The notes: generated by a model from the letters alone, not told the origin. Positions 1-8,870 are shown, numbered from the stretch's first letter. The stretch is 64,000 nt of DNA from Streptomyces sp. 11x1 (GCF_032598905.1 NZ_CP122458.1:992001-1056000); one strand, 5' to 3'. Numbers and translations are program-made.

Positions 1-404
1 TGGTGGGCGCCGCGGACCCGTTCCAGCTGTTCCGGATCATGTACGAGGTCGTGCGTGGGGGCGGGTTCACTCCCGAGGTCGCGTTCATGCTCGACCAGTG
101 CCACAACATCGAGGCGAAGATCCCCGCGATCATCCGCTCGGTGATGAACGTGCAGGAGGCCACGGCGAAGGCGCTCCTGGTGGACCGGGGGGCCCTTGCT
201 GTTGCTCAGCGGGAGGGGGATGTGCTGGAGGCGAATGCGGTCGTGATGGACGCGTACAACACGGATGTACGGCCGTTGCTTCGTGAAGTGCGGGAGGAGA
301 TGGGGTTGGACCCCGATCCTCTGGGGGCGTACCGGCGGTCCGGGTGGGCGTCGAAGATCGTCGAGGAGCGGGTCGGTGGGGAGCAGGCGGGTTGGGGAGC
401 GTGA
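1..404 (+). CDS. rhaI: L-rhamnose isomerase, C-terminal part (5' end outside window)
   Basis: This is the C-terminal ~134 residues of an L-rhamnose isomerase, which interconverts L-rhamnose and L-rhamnulose in the cytoplasm. The reading frame is open to the left edge, with codons in phase from base 3, so the GTG at base 3 is not a real start. The tail contains the segments FMLDQCHNIEAKIPA and GLDPDPLGAYRRSGW, typical of the actinobacterial/Pseudomonas-type rhamnose isomerase rather than the E. coli RhaA type. It precedes the aldolase/dehydrogenase and rhamnulokinase genes on the same strand, which supports the assignment. A 270-base gap with a palindromic repeat separates it from the next gene, so co-transcription is not certain. 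Confidence 0.88.
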   Translation, partial: VGAADPFQLFRIMYEVVRGGGFTPEVAFMLDQCHNIEAKIPAIIRSVMNVQEATAKALLVDRGALAVAQREGDVLEANAVVMDAYNTDVRPLLREVREEMGLDPDPLGAYRRSGWASKIVEERVGGEQAGWGA

Positions 405-674
405 CCGCCGCGCGCAGAGCTGAAGCCGATGCCGCGCTTCGTCTGCCGAGTTCCGTCGGATGCGGGCTGCGGGCCGGTTCGTGGCTGGTCGCGCAGTTCC
501 CCGCGCCCCTGAAATGCAGGGGCTGCGCCCCGTGCTTTTCATCCTGCGGCCCCCGGGTCCTTCCGGGGCGCGAGGAACTGCGCGAGAAGCCCCACTCACC
601 CGCACTCGGCGACGCCCCCCCCCGACCCCCGAGCTGAACCCCCTGTCCAATCTCACCGTAAGGATTGATCGCAC
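405..674. repeat. Intergenic gap with large imperfect palindrome, copy 1
   Basis: This 270-base gap between rhaI and the aldolase gene holds an imperfect palindrome. Its outer arms are 491-509 (GCGCAGTTCCCCGCGCCCC) and about 565-583, matching at 18 of 19 positions. The centre contains a smaller hairpin around GGGGCTGCGCCCC. A close relative of the whole element lies at 33213-33337. Such G+C-rich intergenic palindromes are common in Streptomyces genomes. It could end transcription or be a non-autonomous repeat. No coding sequence was recognised here. Confidence 0.7.
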
Positions 675-2714
675 ATGGCAACCCATCCCGAAGCCGCAGC
701 TCTGCTCGCCCGGTCCCGGCGGCTCGGTGCCGATCCGCGGAACACCAACTACGCCGGCGGCAACGCGTCCGCCAAGGGGACCGACACCGATCCCGTCACC
801 GGGGGTGACGTGGAGCTGATGTGGGTGAAGGGGTCCGGGGGCGACCTGGGCACGCTGACCGAGGCCGGGCTCGCCGTGCTGCGGCTGGACCGGATGCGGG
901 CGCTCGTCGACGTCTATCCGGGGGTCGACCGCGAGGACGAGATGGTGGCCGCGTTCGACTACTGCCTGCACGGCAAGGGCGGTGCGGCGCCGTCGATCGA
1001 CACCGCGATGCACGGGCTGGTGGACGCGGCCCACGTGGATCACCTGCATCCCGACTCCGGGATCGCGCTGGCCTGCGCGGCCGACGGGGAGAAGCTGACC
1101 GCCGAGTGTTTCGGGGACAGCGTGGTGTGGGTGCCGTGGCGGCGGCCCGGGTTCCAGCTGGGTCTGGACATCGCCGCCGTGAAGCGGGAGAACCCGGGGG
1201 CCATCGGCTGTGTGCTCGGCGGGCACGGGATCACCGCCTGGGGCGACACCGCCGAGGAGTGCGAGAAGAACTCGCTGCACATCATTCGCACGGCCGAGCG
1301 GTTCCTGGAAGAGAAGGGGAAGACCGAGCCGTTCGGGTCCGTCGTCGAGGGGTACACCGCGCTGGACGGCGCGCAGCGCCGGGAGCGGGCCGCGGCCCTC
1401 GCACCGCACATCCGGGCCATCGCCTCGCAGGACAAGCCTCAGGTCGGGCACTTCGACGACTCCGAGGTCGTCCTCGACTTCCTGGCCGCCGCCGAGCACC
1501 CCCGCCTCGCCGCCCTGGGCACCTCCTGCCCCGACCACTTCCTGCGGACCAAGGTCCGCCCGCTCGTGCTGGACCTTCCGCCGAGCGCCGACCTCGACGC
1601 GGCGATCGCCCGGCTGAAGGAACTGCACGCCGAGTACCGCGAGGAGTACGCCGCCTACTACCAGCGGCACGCCGAGCCCGACTCCCCCGCGATGCGCGGC
1701 GCCGACCCGGCGATCGTGCTGATCCCGGGCGTGGGCATGTTCAGCTTCGGCAAGGACAAGCAGACGGCGCGGGTGGCCGGCGAGTTCTACATCAACGCGA
1801 TCAACGTGATGCGGGGCGCCGAGGCGGTGTCGACGTACGCGCCGATCGAGGAGTCGGAGAAGTTCCGCATCGAGTACTGGGCGCTGGAGGAGGCCAAGCT
1901 CCAGCGCATGCCGAAGCCGAAGCCGCTGGCGACCCGGGTGGCGCTGGTGACCGGTGCGGGCAGCGGGATCGGCAAGGCGATCGCCCACCGGCTCGTGGCC
2001 GAGGGCGCGTGTGTGGTCGTCGCCGATCTCAACGCCGAGAACGCCGCCGCCGTCGCCGAGGAGCTGGGCGGGGCGGACAGGGCCGTCGCCGTGACCGTCG
2101 ACGTGACGGACGAGGGGCAGATCGGGGAGGCCTTCAAGGCCGCCGCGCTGGCCTTCGGCGGTGTCGATCTCGTCGTCAACAACGCGGGCATCTCGATCTC
2201 CAAGCCGCTGCTGGAGACGTCGGCCAAGGACTGGGACCTGCAGCACGACATCATGGCCCGCGGGTCCTTCCTGGTGTCGCGCGAGGCGGCGCGGGTGATG
2301 ATCGCGCAGGGTCTGGGCGGCGACATCGTCTACATCGCCTCCAAGAACGCCGTCTTCGCCGGCCCCAACAACATCGCCTACTCCGCGACCAAGGCCGACC
2401 AGGCGCACCAGGTGCGGTTGCTCGCCGCCGAGCTGGGTGAGCACGGCATCCGCGTCAACGGGGTCAACCCCGACGGTGTGGTGCGGGGTTCGGGGATCTT
2501 CGCGGCCGGCTGGGGTGCCCAGCGCGCGGCGACCTACGGCATCGAGGAGGAGAAGCTCGGCGAGTTCTACGCCCAGCGGACCATCCTCAAGCGCGAGGTG
2601 CTGCCGGAGCACGTGGCGAACGCGGTGTTCGCGCTGACCGGCGGGGAGCTGACGCACACCACCGGGCTGCATGTCCCGGTCGACGCCGGCGTGGCCGCCG
2701 CCTTCCTCCGATGA
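675..2714 (+). CDS. rhaEW: Bifunctional rhamnulose-1-phosphate aldolase / L-lactaldehyde dehydrogenase (RhaEW type)
   Basis: This 679-residue protein fuses a class II aldolase domain (about residues 1-400) with a short-chain dehydrogenase (about 415-679). The aldolase half splits L-rhamnulose-1-phosphate into DHAP and L-lactaldehyde. The dehydrogenase half, by analogy with characterised RhaEW/YuxG proteins, oxidises lactaldehyde to L-lactate. Visible marks are a metal-site His cluster AHVDHLHPD (His 120, 123, 125), the Rossmann loop VTGAGSGIG near residue 425, NNAG, and the catalytic YSATK near residue 568. The ATG at 675 follows GTAAGGATTG. The stop overlaps the rhaB start (ATGA at 2711), which implies translational coupling. 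The lactate product gives a direct reason for the lutABC genes downstream. Confidence 0.9.
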   Translation: MATHPEAAALLARSRRLGADPRNTNYAGGNASAKGTDTDPVTGGDVELMWVKGSGGDLGTLTEAGLAVLRLDRMRALVDVYPGVDREDEMVAAFDYCLHGKGGAAPSIDTAMHGLVDAAHVDHLHPDSGIALACAADGEKLTAECFGDSVVWVPWRRPGFQLGLDIAAVKRENPGAIGCVLGGHGITAWGDTAEECEKNSLHIIRTAERFLEEKGKTEPFGSVVEGYTALDGAQRRERAAALAPHIRAIASQDKPQVGHFDDSEVVLDFLAAAEHPRLAALGTSCPDHFLRTKVRPLVLDLPPSADLDAAIARLKELHAEYREEYAAYYQRHAEPDSPAMRGADPAIVLIPGVGMFSFGKDKQTARVAGEFYINAINVMRGAEAVSTYAPIEESEKFRIEYWALEEAKLQRMPKPKPLATRVALVTGAGSGIGKAIAHRLVAEGACVVVADLNAENAAAVAEELGGADRAVAVTVDVTDEGQIGEAFKAAALAFGGVDLVVNNAGISISKPLLETSAKDWDLQHDIMARGSFLVSREAARVMIAQGLGGDIVYIASKNAVFAGPNNIAYSATKADQAHQVRLLAAELGEHGIRVNGVNPDGVVRGSGIFAAGWGAQRAATYGIEEEKLGEFYAQRTILKREVLPEHVANAVFALTGGELTHTTGLHVPVDAGVAAAFLR

Positions 2715-4204
2715 GCACGCACGCCATGGGCGGGACTCCGGCGAGCGGGGCCGTGAAGTCGTACGCGGCGGTCGACCTGGGTGCCTCCAGTGGGCGTGTC
2801 ATGGTCGGCCGCGCGGGGCGGGACTCGCTGGAGCTGGTCGAGGCGCACCGGTTCCCGAACCGGCCGGTGCGAACGCCCGAGGGGCTGCGCTGGGACGTGC
2901 TGTCGCTGTACGCGGGCGTCCTGGACGGGCTGAGGGCGGCCGGTGTCGTCAGCGATGGACGGGTCGACTCCGTCGGCATCGACAGCTGGGCCGTCGACTA
3001 CGGGCTGCTGGACGCGGACGGTGCCCTGCTGGGCAATCCGGTGCACTACCGGGACGCCCGCACCGAGGGTGTCGCGGAGAAGGTGTGGACGACCGTGCCC
3101 GCCGCCGAGCTGTACGCGGCGACCGGGTTGCAGTACGCGCCGTTCAACACGCTGTACCAGTTGGTCGCCGCCCGGTCGTCCGCGCAGTTCGCCCATGCCG
3201 AGCGGTTGTTGCTCGTCCCGGATCTGCTGACGTACTGGCTGACCGGGGAGCCGGGCACCGAGCTGACCAACGCGTCCACCACCCAGCTGATCGACCCCCG
3301 GACCCGTGACTGGTCGCGGGACGTCGCGGACCGGCTCGGCATCGACCTCGGCCTGTTCGCACCGTTGCGGCGGCCCGGTGATCCGGCGGGCCTGCTGCGG
3401 CCCGAGGTGCTTCAGGCCACGGGGCTCTCCGGTCCGGTCCCGGTGACGACGGTCGGCTCGCACGACACCGCCTCGGCGGTGGCGGCCGTGCCGGCAACCG
3501 GGGAACGGTTCGCGTACATCTGCACCGGCACCTGGTCGCTGGCGGGCCTGGAGCTTCAGGCCCCGGTGCTGACCGAGGCGAGCCGGGCGGCCAACTTCAC
3601 CAATGAGCTGGGGCTCGACGACACGGTCCGTTACCTCCGGAACATCATGGGGCTGTGGCTGCTCCAGGAGTGCGTACGGGAGTGGGGGGACCCGGACCTC
3701 GGCGAACTGCTGCGGGAGGCCGCGACGGTGCCCGCGTTGCGGTCGGTGGTGGACGCCGGGGACTCGGCGTTCCTCGCGCCCGGGCGGATGCCCGAGCGGA
3801 TCGCCGAGGCGTGCCGGGAGTCGGGGCAGCCCGTCCCGGAGTCACCCGCCGAGATCACCCGGTGCATCCTCGACTCGCTGGCCCTCGCCCACCGGCGGGC
3901 CGTCGCCGAGGCCCAGGCGCTGGCCGACCACCCCGTCGACGTCGTCCACATCGTGGGCGGTGGCACCCGTAACGCGCTGCTCTGCCAACTCACCGCCGAC
4001 GCCTGCCGGCTGCCGGTGGTGGCGGGACCGGCGGAGGCGGCGGCCCTCGGCAACGTCCTCGTCCAGGCCCGCACCCACGGTCTGGTCGGCGACCGGGCCT
4101 CGATGCGGCGACTCCTCGCCCGCACCCAGCCGCTGGTGCGGTACGAGCCGCAGGGCGACCCGGCGGCCTGGCGCGCGGCGGAGGACCGGCTCGCCGGCAG
4201 GTGA
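2711..4204 (+). CDS. rhaB: Rhamnulokinase
   Basis: This 497-residue FGGY-family sugar kinase should phosphorylate L-rhamnulose at O1 with ATP. It shows the N-terminal phosphate-binding stretch DLGASSGRVMVGR (residues ~18-30), the substrate-region motif DSWAVDYGLLD, the central GSHDTASAV and CTGTWSLAG segments, and the C-terminal adenosine motif HIVGGGTRNALLCQ. Length is normal for RhaB. Its start overlaps the stop of the aldolase/dehydrogenase gene by four bases, so the two are one operon. An inverted repeat at 4237-4291 follows. The alternative family members (xylulokinase, fuculokinase) are less likely given the neighbours. Confidence 0.92.
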   Translation: MSTHAMGGTPASGAVKSYAAVDLGASSGRVMVGRAGRDSLELVEAHRFPNRPVRTPEGLRWDVLSLYAGVLDGLRAAGVVSDGRVDSVGIDSWAVDYGLLDADGALLGNPVHYRDARTEGVAEKVWTTVPAAELYAATGLQYAPFNTLYQLVAARSSAQFAHAERLLLVPDLLTYWLTGEPGTELTNASTTQLIDPRTRDWSRDVADRLGIDLGLFAPLRRPGDPAGLLRPEVLQATGLSGPVPVTTVGSHDTASAVAAVPATGERFAYICTGTWSLAGLELQAPVLTEASRAANFTNELGLDDTVRYLRNIMGLWLLQECVREWGDPDLGELLREAATVPALRSVVDAGDSAFLAPGRMPERIAEACRESGQPVPESPAEITRCILDSLALAHRRAVAEAQALADHPVDVVHIVGGGTRNALLCQLTADACRLPVVAGPAEAAALGNVLVQARTHGLVGDRASMRRLLARTQPLVRYEPQGDPAAWRAAEDRLAGR

Positions 4205-4236
4205 GCGGGTCCTCCGCCGGCGGGAACTCCGCCGGC

Positions 4237-4291
4237 GACGATCGGCGCGCGGCTCAGCCGCCTCGCGGCGGCCCCGTGTCCGCCGATCGTC
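4237..4291 (+). terminator. Hairpin after rhaB
   Basis: The arms GACGATCGGCG (4237-4247) and CGCCGATCGTC (4281-4291) are perfect complements. Between them lies a second small hairpin, GCGGCTCAGCCGC. There is no U-tract, as is usual in Streptomyces. It separates the rhamnose genes from lutA and may end or attenuate transcription. Confidence 0.55.
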
Positions 4292-4367
4292 ACGCGGGGA
4301 CTCTCGCCCTTCGCGTTCGCGCGTCGTACTCTGCACTCATCCGATGATCGACCCTCAAGGAGCCGCG

Positions 4368-5123
4368 ATGCGTGTCGCCCTGTTCCTGACCTGTGTCAAC
4401 GACACGCTCTATCCGGACACCGGCCGCGCCGTGGTGAAACTACTGACCAGGATGGGTGTGGACGTCGACTTCCCGATGGGTCAGACCTGCTGTGGACAGG
4501 CGCACTACAACACCGGGTACCGACGGGAGGCCGAGCCACTGGCCCGGCAGTTCTCCGATGTATTCCGGGAGTACGAGGCGATCGTGACGCCGTCCGGCTC
4601 GTGCGGGGCGATGGTGCGGGAGCTGTATCCGCGCATGGGTGAGCGGGCCCGGGCCGAGGGGCGCGGGGACGGTCTGGCGCGGACGCTGGCGCCGGTCGTG
4701 CCGAAGACGTACGAGCTGACCGAGTTCCTGGTGGACGTGCTGGGCGTGACGGACGTCGGCGCGTACTACCCGCACAAGGTGACCTACCACCCGACCTGCC
4801 ACGGGCTGCGGAGCCTCGGTCTCGGCGAGCGGCCCCGGCGGCTGCTGCAGGCCGTCAAGGGGCTGGAACTGGTGGAGCTGCCCGGCGCGGACGAGTGCTG
4901 CGGCTTCGGTGGCACGTTCGCCGTGAAGAACTCCGATGTCTCGGCGGCGATGGGCGCGGACAAGGTGCGCAACGCCGAGTCGACGGGCGCGGAGGTGCTG
5001 TGCGCGGCCGACAACTCGTGCCTGATGCACCTCGGCGGCACGATGACCCGGCTGCGGACGGAGCTGCGGCCCGTCCACATCGCGGAGATCCTGGCGAGCA
5101 CTGAAGAGGAGCCGCTGGTATGA
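4368..5123 (+). CDS. lutA: Lactate utilisation protein A, cysteine-rich Fe-S protein
   Basis: This 251-residue protein matches the LutA/YkgE family, one of three subunits that oxidise L-lactate to pyruvate. It has two CCG-type cysteine-rich motifs, CCGQAHYNTGY near residue 42 and CCGFGGTFAVKNSDVS near residue 178, with further cysteines (SCGAM, TCHGLRS) expected to bind a 4Fe-4S cluster. The ATG at 4368 is preceded by AAGGAG at 4357-4362; the frame is open further upstream but only through antisense sequence. Its stop overlaps the lutB start by four bases. The position after rhamnose genes that generate L-lactate fits a shared regulon. Confidence 0.9.
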   Translation: MRVALFLTCVNDTLYPDTGRAVVKLLTRMGVDVDFPMGQTCCGQAHYNTGYRREAEPLARQFSDVFREYEAIVTPSGSCGAMVRELYPRMGERARAEGRGDGLARTLAPVVPKTYELTEFLVDVLGVTDVGAYYPHKVTYHPTCHGLRSLGLGERPRRLLQAVKGLELVELPGADECCGFGGTFAVKNSDVSAAMGADKVRNAESTGAEVLCAADNSCLMHLGGTMTRLRTELRPVHIAEILASTEEEPLV

Positions 5124-6598
5124 GCGGGACGTATCTCGGGATGCCGGCGTTCCCGAAGGCGGCGCACGAGGCCGTGCGCAACGAGACCCTGCGCGGGAAT
5201 CTGCGCCACGCCACCCACACCATCCGCGCCAAACGCGCCAACGCGGTCGCGGAGGTGTCCGACTGGGCCGCGCTCCGCGAGGCGGGCAAACAGATCAAGG
5301 ACCATACGCTCCGTCATCTCGACCGATATCTCGTGCAGTTGGAGGAGTCGGTCACGGCGGCGGGCGGCACGGTCCACTGGGCCGCCGACGCGGACGAGGC
5401 CAACCGGATCGTCACGTATCTCGTCAAGGCGACCGGCGAGAGCGAGGTCGTCAAGGTCAAGTCGATGGCCACGCAGGAGATCGGGCTGAACGAGGCGCTG
5501 GAGGCCGAGGGCATCCACGCCTACGAGACCGATCTCGCCGAGCTCATCGTGCAGTTGGGCAAGGACCGGCCCTCGCACATCCTGGTCCCTGCGATCCACC
5601 GCAACCGGGGCGAGATCCGGGACATCTTCACGCGCGAGATGAGCGAGTGGGGCCGCCCGGCCCCCGAGGGTCTGTCCGACACGCCCGCCGAGCTGGCGGA
5701 GGCGGCGCGGCTGCATCTGCGGGAGAAGTTCCTGCGGGCCAAGGTCGGTGTCTCCGGCGCCAACTTCATGGTCGCCGAGACGGGCACGCTGGTGGTCGTG
5801 GAGTCCGAGGGCAACGGCCGGATGTGCCTCACCCTCCCCGAGACCCTGATCTCGGTCGTCGGCATCGAGAAGATCGTGCCGACCTGGCAGGACCTGGAGG
5901 TGTTCCTGCAGACCCTGCCCCGCTCCTCCACGGCCGAGCGCATGAACCCGTACACCTCGACCTGGACGGGCACCACCGACGAGGACGGGCCGGGGACCTT
6001 CCACCTCGTGCTCATCGACAACGGCCGCACCGACACGCTCGCCGACGAGGTCGGCCGGCAGGCCCTGCGCTGTATCCGCTGCTCGGCCTGTCTCAACGTC
6101 TGCCCGGTGTACGAGCGGGCGGGCGGCCATGCCTACGGCTCGGTGTACCCGGGCCCGATCGGCGCCATCCTCAGCCCCCAACTCCGGGGCACGGGAAGCG
6201 AGATCGACTCCTCGCTGCCGTACGCCTCGTCGCTGTGCGGCGCCTGCTACGAGGTGTGTCCGGTCGCCATCGACATCCCGGAGGTGCTGGTGCACCTGCG
6301 GGAACGGGTGGCGCAGGGCGGCCCGGTGACGGAAGGCGGCAACAAGGTCGTGCTCAAGCCCGCGAAGGGGCACGCGGCCGAGCGGGCGGCGATGCGCGCG
6401 GCCCGGTGGGCGTTCAGCCACCCCGGCGCGCTGCGCACCGGGCAGCGGCTCGCGTCCCGCACGCGCCGCTTCCACCCCCGTACTCTGCCGGGCGCCGGCA
6501 GGGCCTGGAGCGGCACCCGGGACCTTCCCGCGTTGCCCGCCGAGCCGTTTAGGGACTGGTGGCAGCGGACCAACGGCGGCAAGGAGGACGTGAAATGA
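5120..6598 (+). CDS. lutB: Lactate utilisation protein B, 4Fe-4S protein
   Basis: This 492-residue protein is LutB/YkgF-like. An N-terminal LUD domain (about residues 60-300) is followed by a two-cluster ferredoxin segment with CIRCSACLNVCPVY near residue 317 and CGACYEVCPVAIDIP near residue 373, then a short C-terminal region. It is expected to relay electrons from L-lactate in the LutABC complex at the membrane face. It starts at ATG 5120, inside the end of lutA, and its stop overlaps the lutC start (ATGA at 6595). Size and motif order are normal. Confidence 0.92.
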   Translation: MSGTYLGMPAFPKAAHEAVRNETLRGNLRHATHTIRAKRANAVAEVSDWAALREAGKQIKDHTLRHLDRYLVQLEESVTAAGGTVHWAADADEANRIVTYLVKATGESEVVKVKSMATQEIGLNEALEAEGIHAYETDLAELIVQLGKDRPSHILVPAIHRNRGEIRDIFTREMSEWGRPAPEGLSDTPAELAEAARLHLREKFLRAKVGVSGANFMVAETGTLVVVESEGNGRMCLTLPETLISVVGIEKIVPTWQDLEVFLQTLPRSSTAERMNPYTSTWTGTTDEDGPGTFHLVLIDNGRTDTLADEVGRQALRCIRCSACLNVCPVYERAGGHAYGSVYPGPIGAILSPQLRGTGSEIDSSLPYASSLCGACYEVCPVAIDIPEVLVHLRERVAQGGPVTEGGNKVVLKPAKGHAAERAAMRAARWAFSHPGALRTGQRLASRTRRFHPRTLPGAGRAWSGTRDLPALPAEPFRDWWQRTNGGKEDVK

Positions 6599-7254
6599 GC
6601 AGCAGGGATCTGATCCTGGGCCGGGTGCGACGCGCCCTCGCCGACGTACGACGGGACGACACTCCGTACGAGCGGGCCGTGCAACGGGACTATCTCCGTG
6701 AGCACGGCGGGCTGAGCGCCGACGAGACGGTGGAGTTGCTGGCGGAGAACCTGGCGGACTACCGGGCGCTCGTGCACCGCACCGACGCGGCCGGGCTCGC
6801 GGAGGTGATCGCCGGGCTGTTGCGCGCGCACGGCTCCAGGTCTGTGCTGGTGCCGTCGGGGCTGCGCGAGGACTGGCTGTCGGCGACCGATCTGACGCGG
6901 GTACCGGACCGGGGCGAGAGCACCGCGCACGAGTTGGACCGGGTCGACAGTGTCGTCACGGCCTGCGCCCTCGCCATCGCCGAGACCGGCACGATCGTGC
7001 TGGACGGCTCCCCCGACCAGGGCCGCCGCCGGATCACGCTCGTGCCCGACCATCACGTCTGCGTCGTCCGTGTACCGGATCAGGTCGTGTCGTCGGTGCC
7101 GCAGGCGCTCGAACTCCTCGACCCGGCCCACCCGTTGACGTGGATCTCGGGCCCGTCCGCCACCAGCGACATCGAACTGGACCGGGTGGAGGGCGTGCAC
7201 GGTCCGCGCACCCTTGAGGTGGTCCTGGTGACCGGGGACGGCAGCCTGGACTAG
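6595..7254 (+). CDS. lutC: Lactate utilisation protein C (LUD domain)
   Basis: This 219-residue LUD-domain protein is the third LutABC subunit. The conserved core runs from VLVPSGLREDWL to the motif ALAIAETGTIVLDGSPDQGRR (about residues 122-143), followed by LVPDHHVCVV and the end motif WISGPSATSDIELDRVEGVHGPR, diagnostic of the family. The ATG at 6595 overlaps the lutB stop and has a strong AAGGAGG at 6581-6587. The gene ends just before a repeat-rich gap and a truncated DNA glycosylase gene, so it is the last gene of this transcription unit. Confidence 0.92.
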   Translation: MSSRDLILGRVRRALADVRRDDTPYERAVQRDYLREHGGLSADETVELLAENLADYRALVHRTDAAGLAEVIAGLLRAHGSRSVLVPSGLREDWLSATDLTRVPDRGESTAHELDRVDSVVTACALAIAETGTIVLDGSPDQGRRRITLVPDHHVCVVRVPDQVVSSVPQALELLDPAHPLTWISGPSATSDIELDRVEGVHGPRTLEVVLVTGDGSLD

Positions 7255-7345
7255 GCCCTGTCGTCGAATTCCCGTCGTCGCCCGAAGGGCGGCCCCGCGG
7301 CGTCGTGGGGGTACCTCCCGGTCCGGCACGCCGAGACCGGGGGAG

Positions 7346-7420
7346 CGTGCTCTGGGCGTGCCGGGCACTGACCGGCGTACCGGACGTACTCGGGTCAGTG
7401 CCCGGTGCGTCGAGAGCACG
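7346..7420. repeat. Nested inverted repeat element beside the broken UDG gene
   Basis: Outer arms CGTGCTCT (7346-7353) and AGAGCACG (7413-7420) enclose longer perfect arms CCGGGCACTGACC (7361-7373) and GGTCAGTGCCCGG (7393-7405), with GTAC..GTAC at the centre. A further hairpin, CTCCCGGTC with GACCGGGGGAG, lies just left at about 7316-7344. The block sits exactly where the 3' half of the glycosylase gene should be, so it looks like the scar of a small insertion element or recombination event. The element type is inferred. Confidence 0.6.
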
Positions 7421-7458
7421 TGCATGGCGTCGCCCCGGCGTCTGCCGCCGCCGGGGGG

Positions 7459-7812
7459 CCGGGTGAACTTGAAGTGCTTGACCGCGTCGGTCACATAGGT
7501 CGTGTCCCAGTCGATCCCGGCCTCGTCGAGGGCGCGCCGCAGCAGCCGCCCGGCGGGGCCCACGAAGGGCTCGCCCTGCCGGTCCTCCTGGTCCCCCGGC
7601 TGCTCACCGACGAGCAGGAGCCGGGCGGACCCGTCCCCCTTGCCGAAGACGGTCTGCGTGGCGTCCTCGTACAGGGGACAGCCCCGGCAGTCGGCCGCGG
7701 CCCTGCGGTGGGCGGGGAGCCCGCCGCGACTCGGGAGGAACGGCTCGGCGTCGTAGGCCCGCGGGCCCGGGGAGCGGGCCTTCGTGGGGCTCGCGTGCTC
7801 GATCGGGCTCAT
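7459..7812 (-). pseudogene. Uracil-DNA glycosylase (UdgX/family 4-like), truncated
   Basis: The first 118 residues of a uracil-DNA glycosylase are present, from ATG 7812 with a good GAGGAGGTG ribosome site. Seen are the Fe-S cysteines DCRGCPLYEDATQTVFGKG, the active-site loop GEQPGDQEDRQGEPFVGPAG and the downstream motif YVTDAVKHFKFTR, which resembles UdgX-type enzymes. After FTR the similarity stops abruptly. The second half, including the expected HPS motif and remaining Fe-S cysteines, is missing. The frame instead runs on as unrelated sequence past the inverted repeat at 7346-7420. The product is very unlikely to be a working glycosylase. Confidence 0.8.
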
Positions 7813-7912
7813 CCGGGGACACCTCCTCGGGCGGAACCGGGACCGCTTCCGAGTACCCCTCCTGCCGTCGCGATGCACCATGGACCGGCTCCCTTCGGGC
7901 ACCCACGGACCC

Positions 7913-8749
7913 ATGGCCGCCTTTCTCGCGCTCACGTCCGCCGCGCTGTACGGCATCGTCGACTTCGCCGGCGGACTGTTGTCCCGTCGGGCGCACTTCG
8001 CCGTGGTCACGTTGCTCGGCCATGCGGGTGGTCTGCTGCCGGCGCTCGTGGTGGCGTGCGCCGTACCGGCGCCGGACTTACGGCTCCCGGACGTGCTGTG
8101 GGGTGCGCTCTCCGGGGTCGGGAGCGGGATCGCGATGACGTATCTCAACCGGGGGCTGAGCCGGGGCGCCATGACCGTGGTGGTGCCGGTCAGCGCGCTC
8201 ACCGGGGTGGCGCTGTCCGTGCTGTGCGGGGTCGTCCTCCTCGGTGACGGCCCGCCGCCGCTGCGTGGCTGGGCATCTGCGTCACGGTGCCGGCGCTGTG
8301 GCTGGTGTCGTACGGCGGAGGGCCCGACGACCGGGCGGAACCGGCCGGGGCGGCCCTGGGCGGGCTGGTCGCCGGCCTGGGGGTGGCGGTGCAGTACCTC
8401 GGGCCGGCCCAGGCGGGTGCGGGCAGCGGGGTGTGGCCGGTGGTGGCGGGGCGGGCGGCGGCGCTTCTGCTCGCCCCGGGGCTGTGGCGGCGGGCCGGGC
8501 GGTTCCGGCAGCCCGCGGCGGTGTGGGTGTCGGCCGCCGCGACCGGGGCGGGGGCCGCCCTCGCGTTGATCCTCTATCTCTGGGGCGGCCCAGCGGCAGA
8601 TGGCGTCCGTGGTGGTCGTCCTGGCGTCCCTGTATCCGGCCGTGCCCACGGTCCTCGGACTGACCCTGCTCCACGAACGGGTGAACTTCCGGCAGACGGC
8701 AGGGCTCGTCGGAGCCGTGATCGCGATCCTGCTGCTCACCTTGGGCTGA
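7913..8749 (+). pseudogene. EamA/DMT-family transporter with two frameshifts
   Basis: Three successive frames together encode one ~280-residue, multi-helix drug/metabolite transporter. Frame one (from ATG 7913) gives MAAFLALTSAALYGIVDFAG to VLLGDGPPPLR. One G is missing near 8265, and the next frame continues LGICVTVPALWLVSYG to LALILYLW. One G is extra in the run near 8583, and the third frame continues AAQRQMASVVVVLASLYPAVPTVLG to the stop at 8747-8749. Both events are single-base changes at G/C runs, so they may be real decay or sequencing error. A rare TTA leucine codon lies in frame at 8078-8080. The gene diverges from the truncated glycosylase. Confidence 0.75.
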
Positions 8750-8837
8750 TTCGATCGCCCCAGCCGCAGGTGGGCGGGGTTCCGGGGCCCTGCCTGAGCG
8801 GCTACGGACGGTGGCCGGCGCACCACTGAAACTTGGA

Positions 8838-8870
8838 TGGTTCACTTTCTTGAATAGTTCGTGTTTAGCA
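8838..8870 (+). promoter_or_regulatory. Probable furA promoter/operator, AT-rich
   Basis: The stretch before furA, TGGTTCACTTTCTTGAATAG followed by TTCGTGTTTAGCA, is clearly AT-rich for this genome and lies 17-49 bases from the ATG. Streptomyces FurA/CatR-type repressors bind AT-rich dyads at this place and repress their own gene and katG/catC. The precise box is inferred, not demonstrated. Confidence 0.4.

Noticed and set aside
6247..8826. Open minus-strand frame of about 860 codons through lutB, lutC and the transporter
   Set aside because: Only the stretch 7459-7812 has family motifs (UDG). The rest is antisense to lutC, lutB and the EamA transporter.
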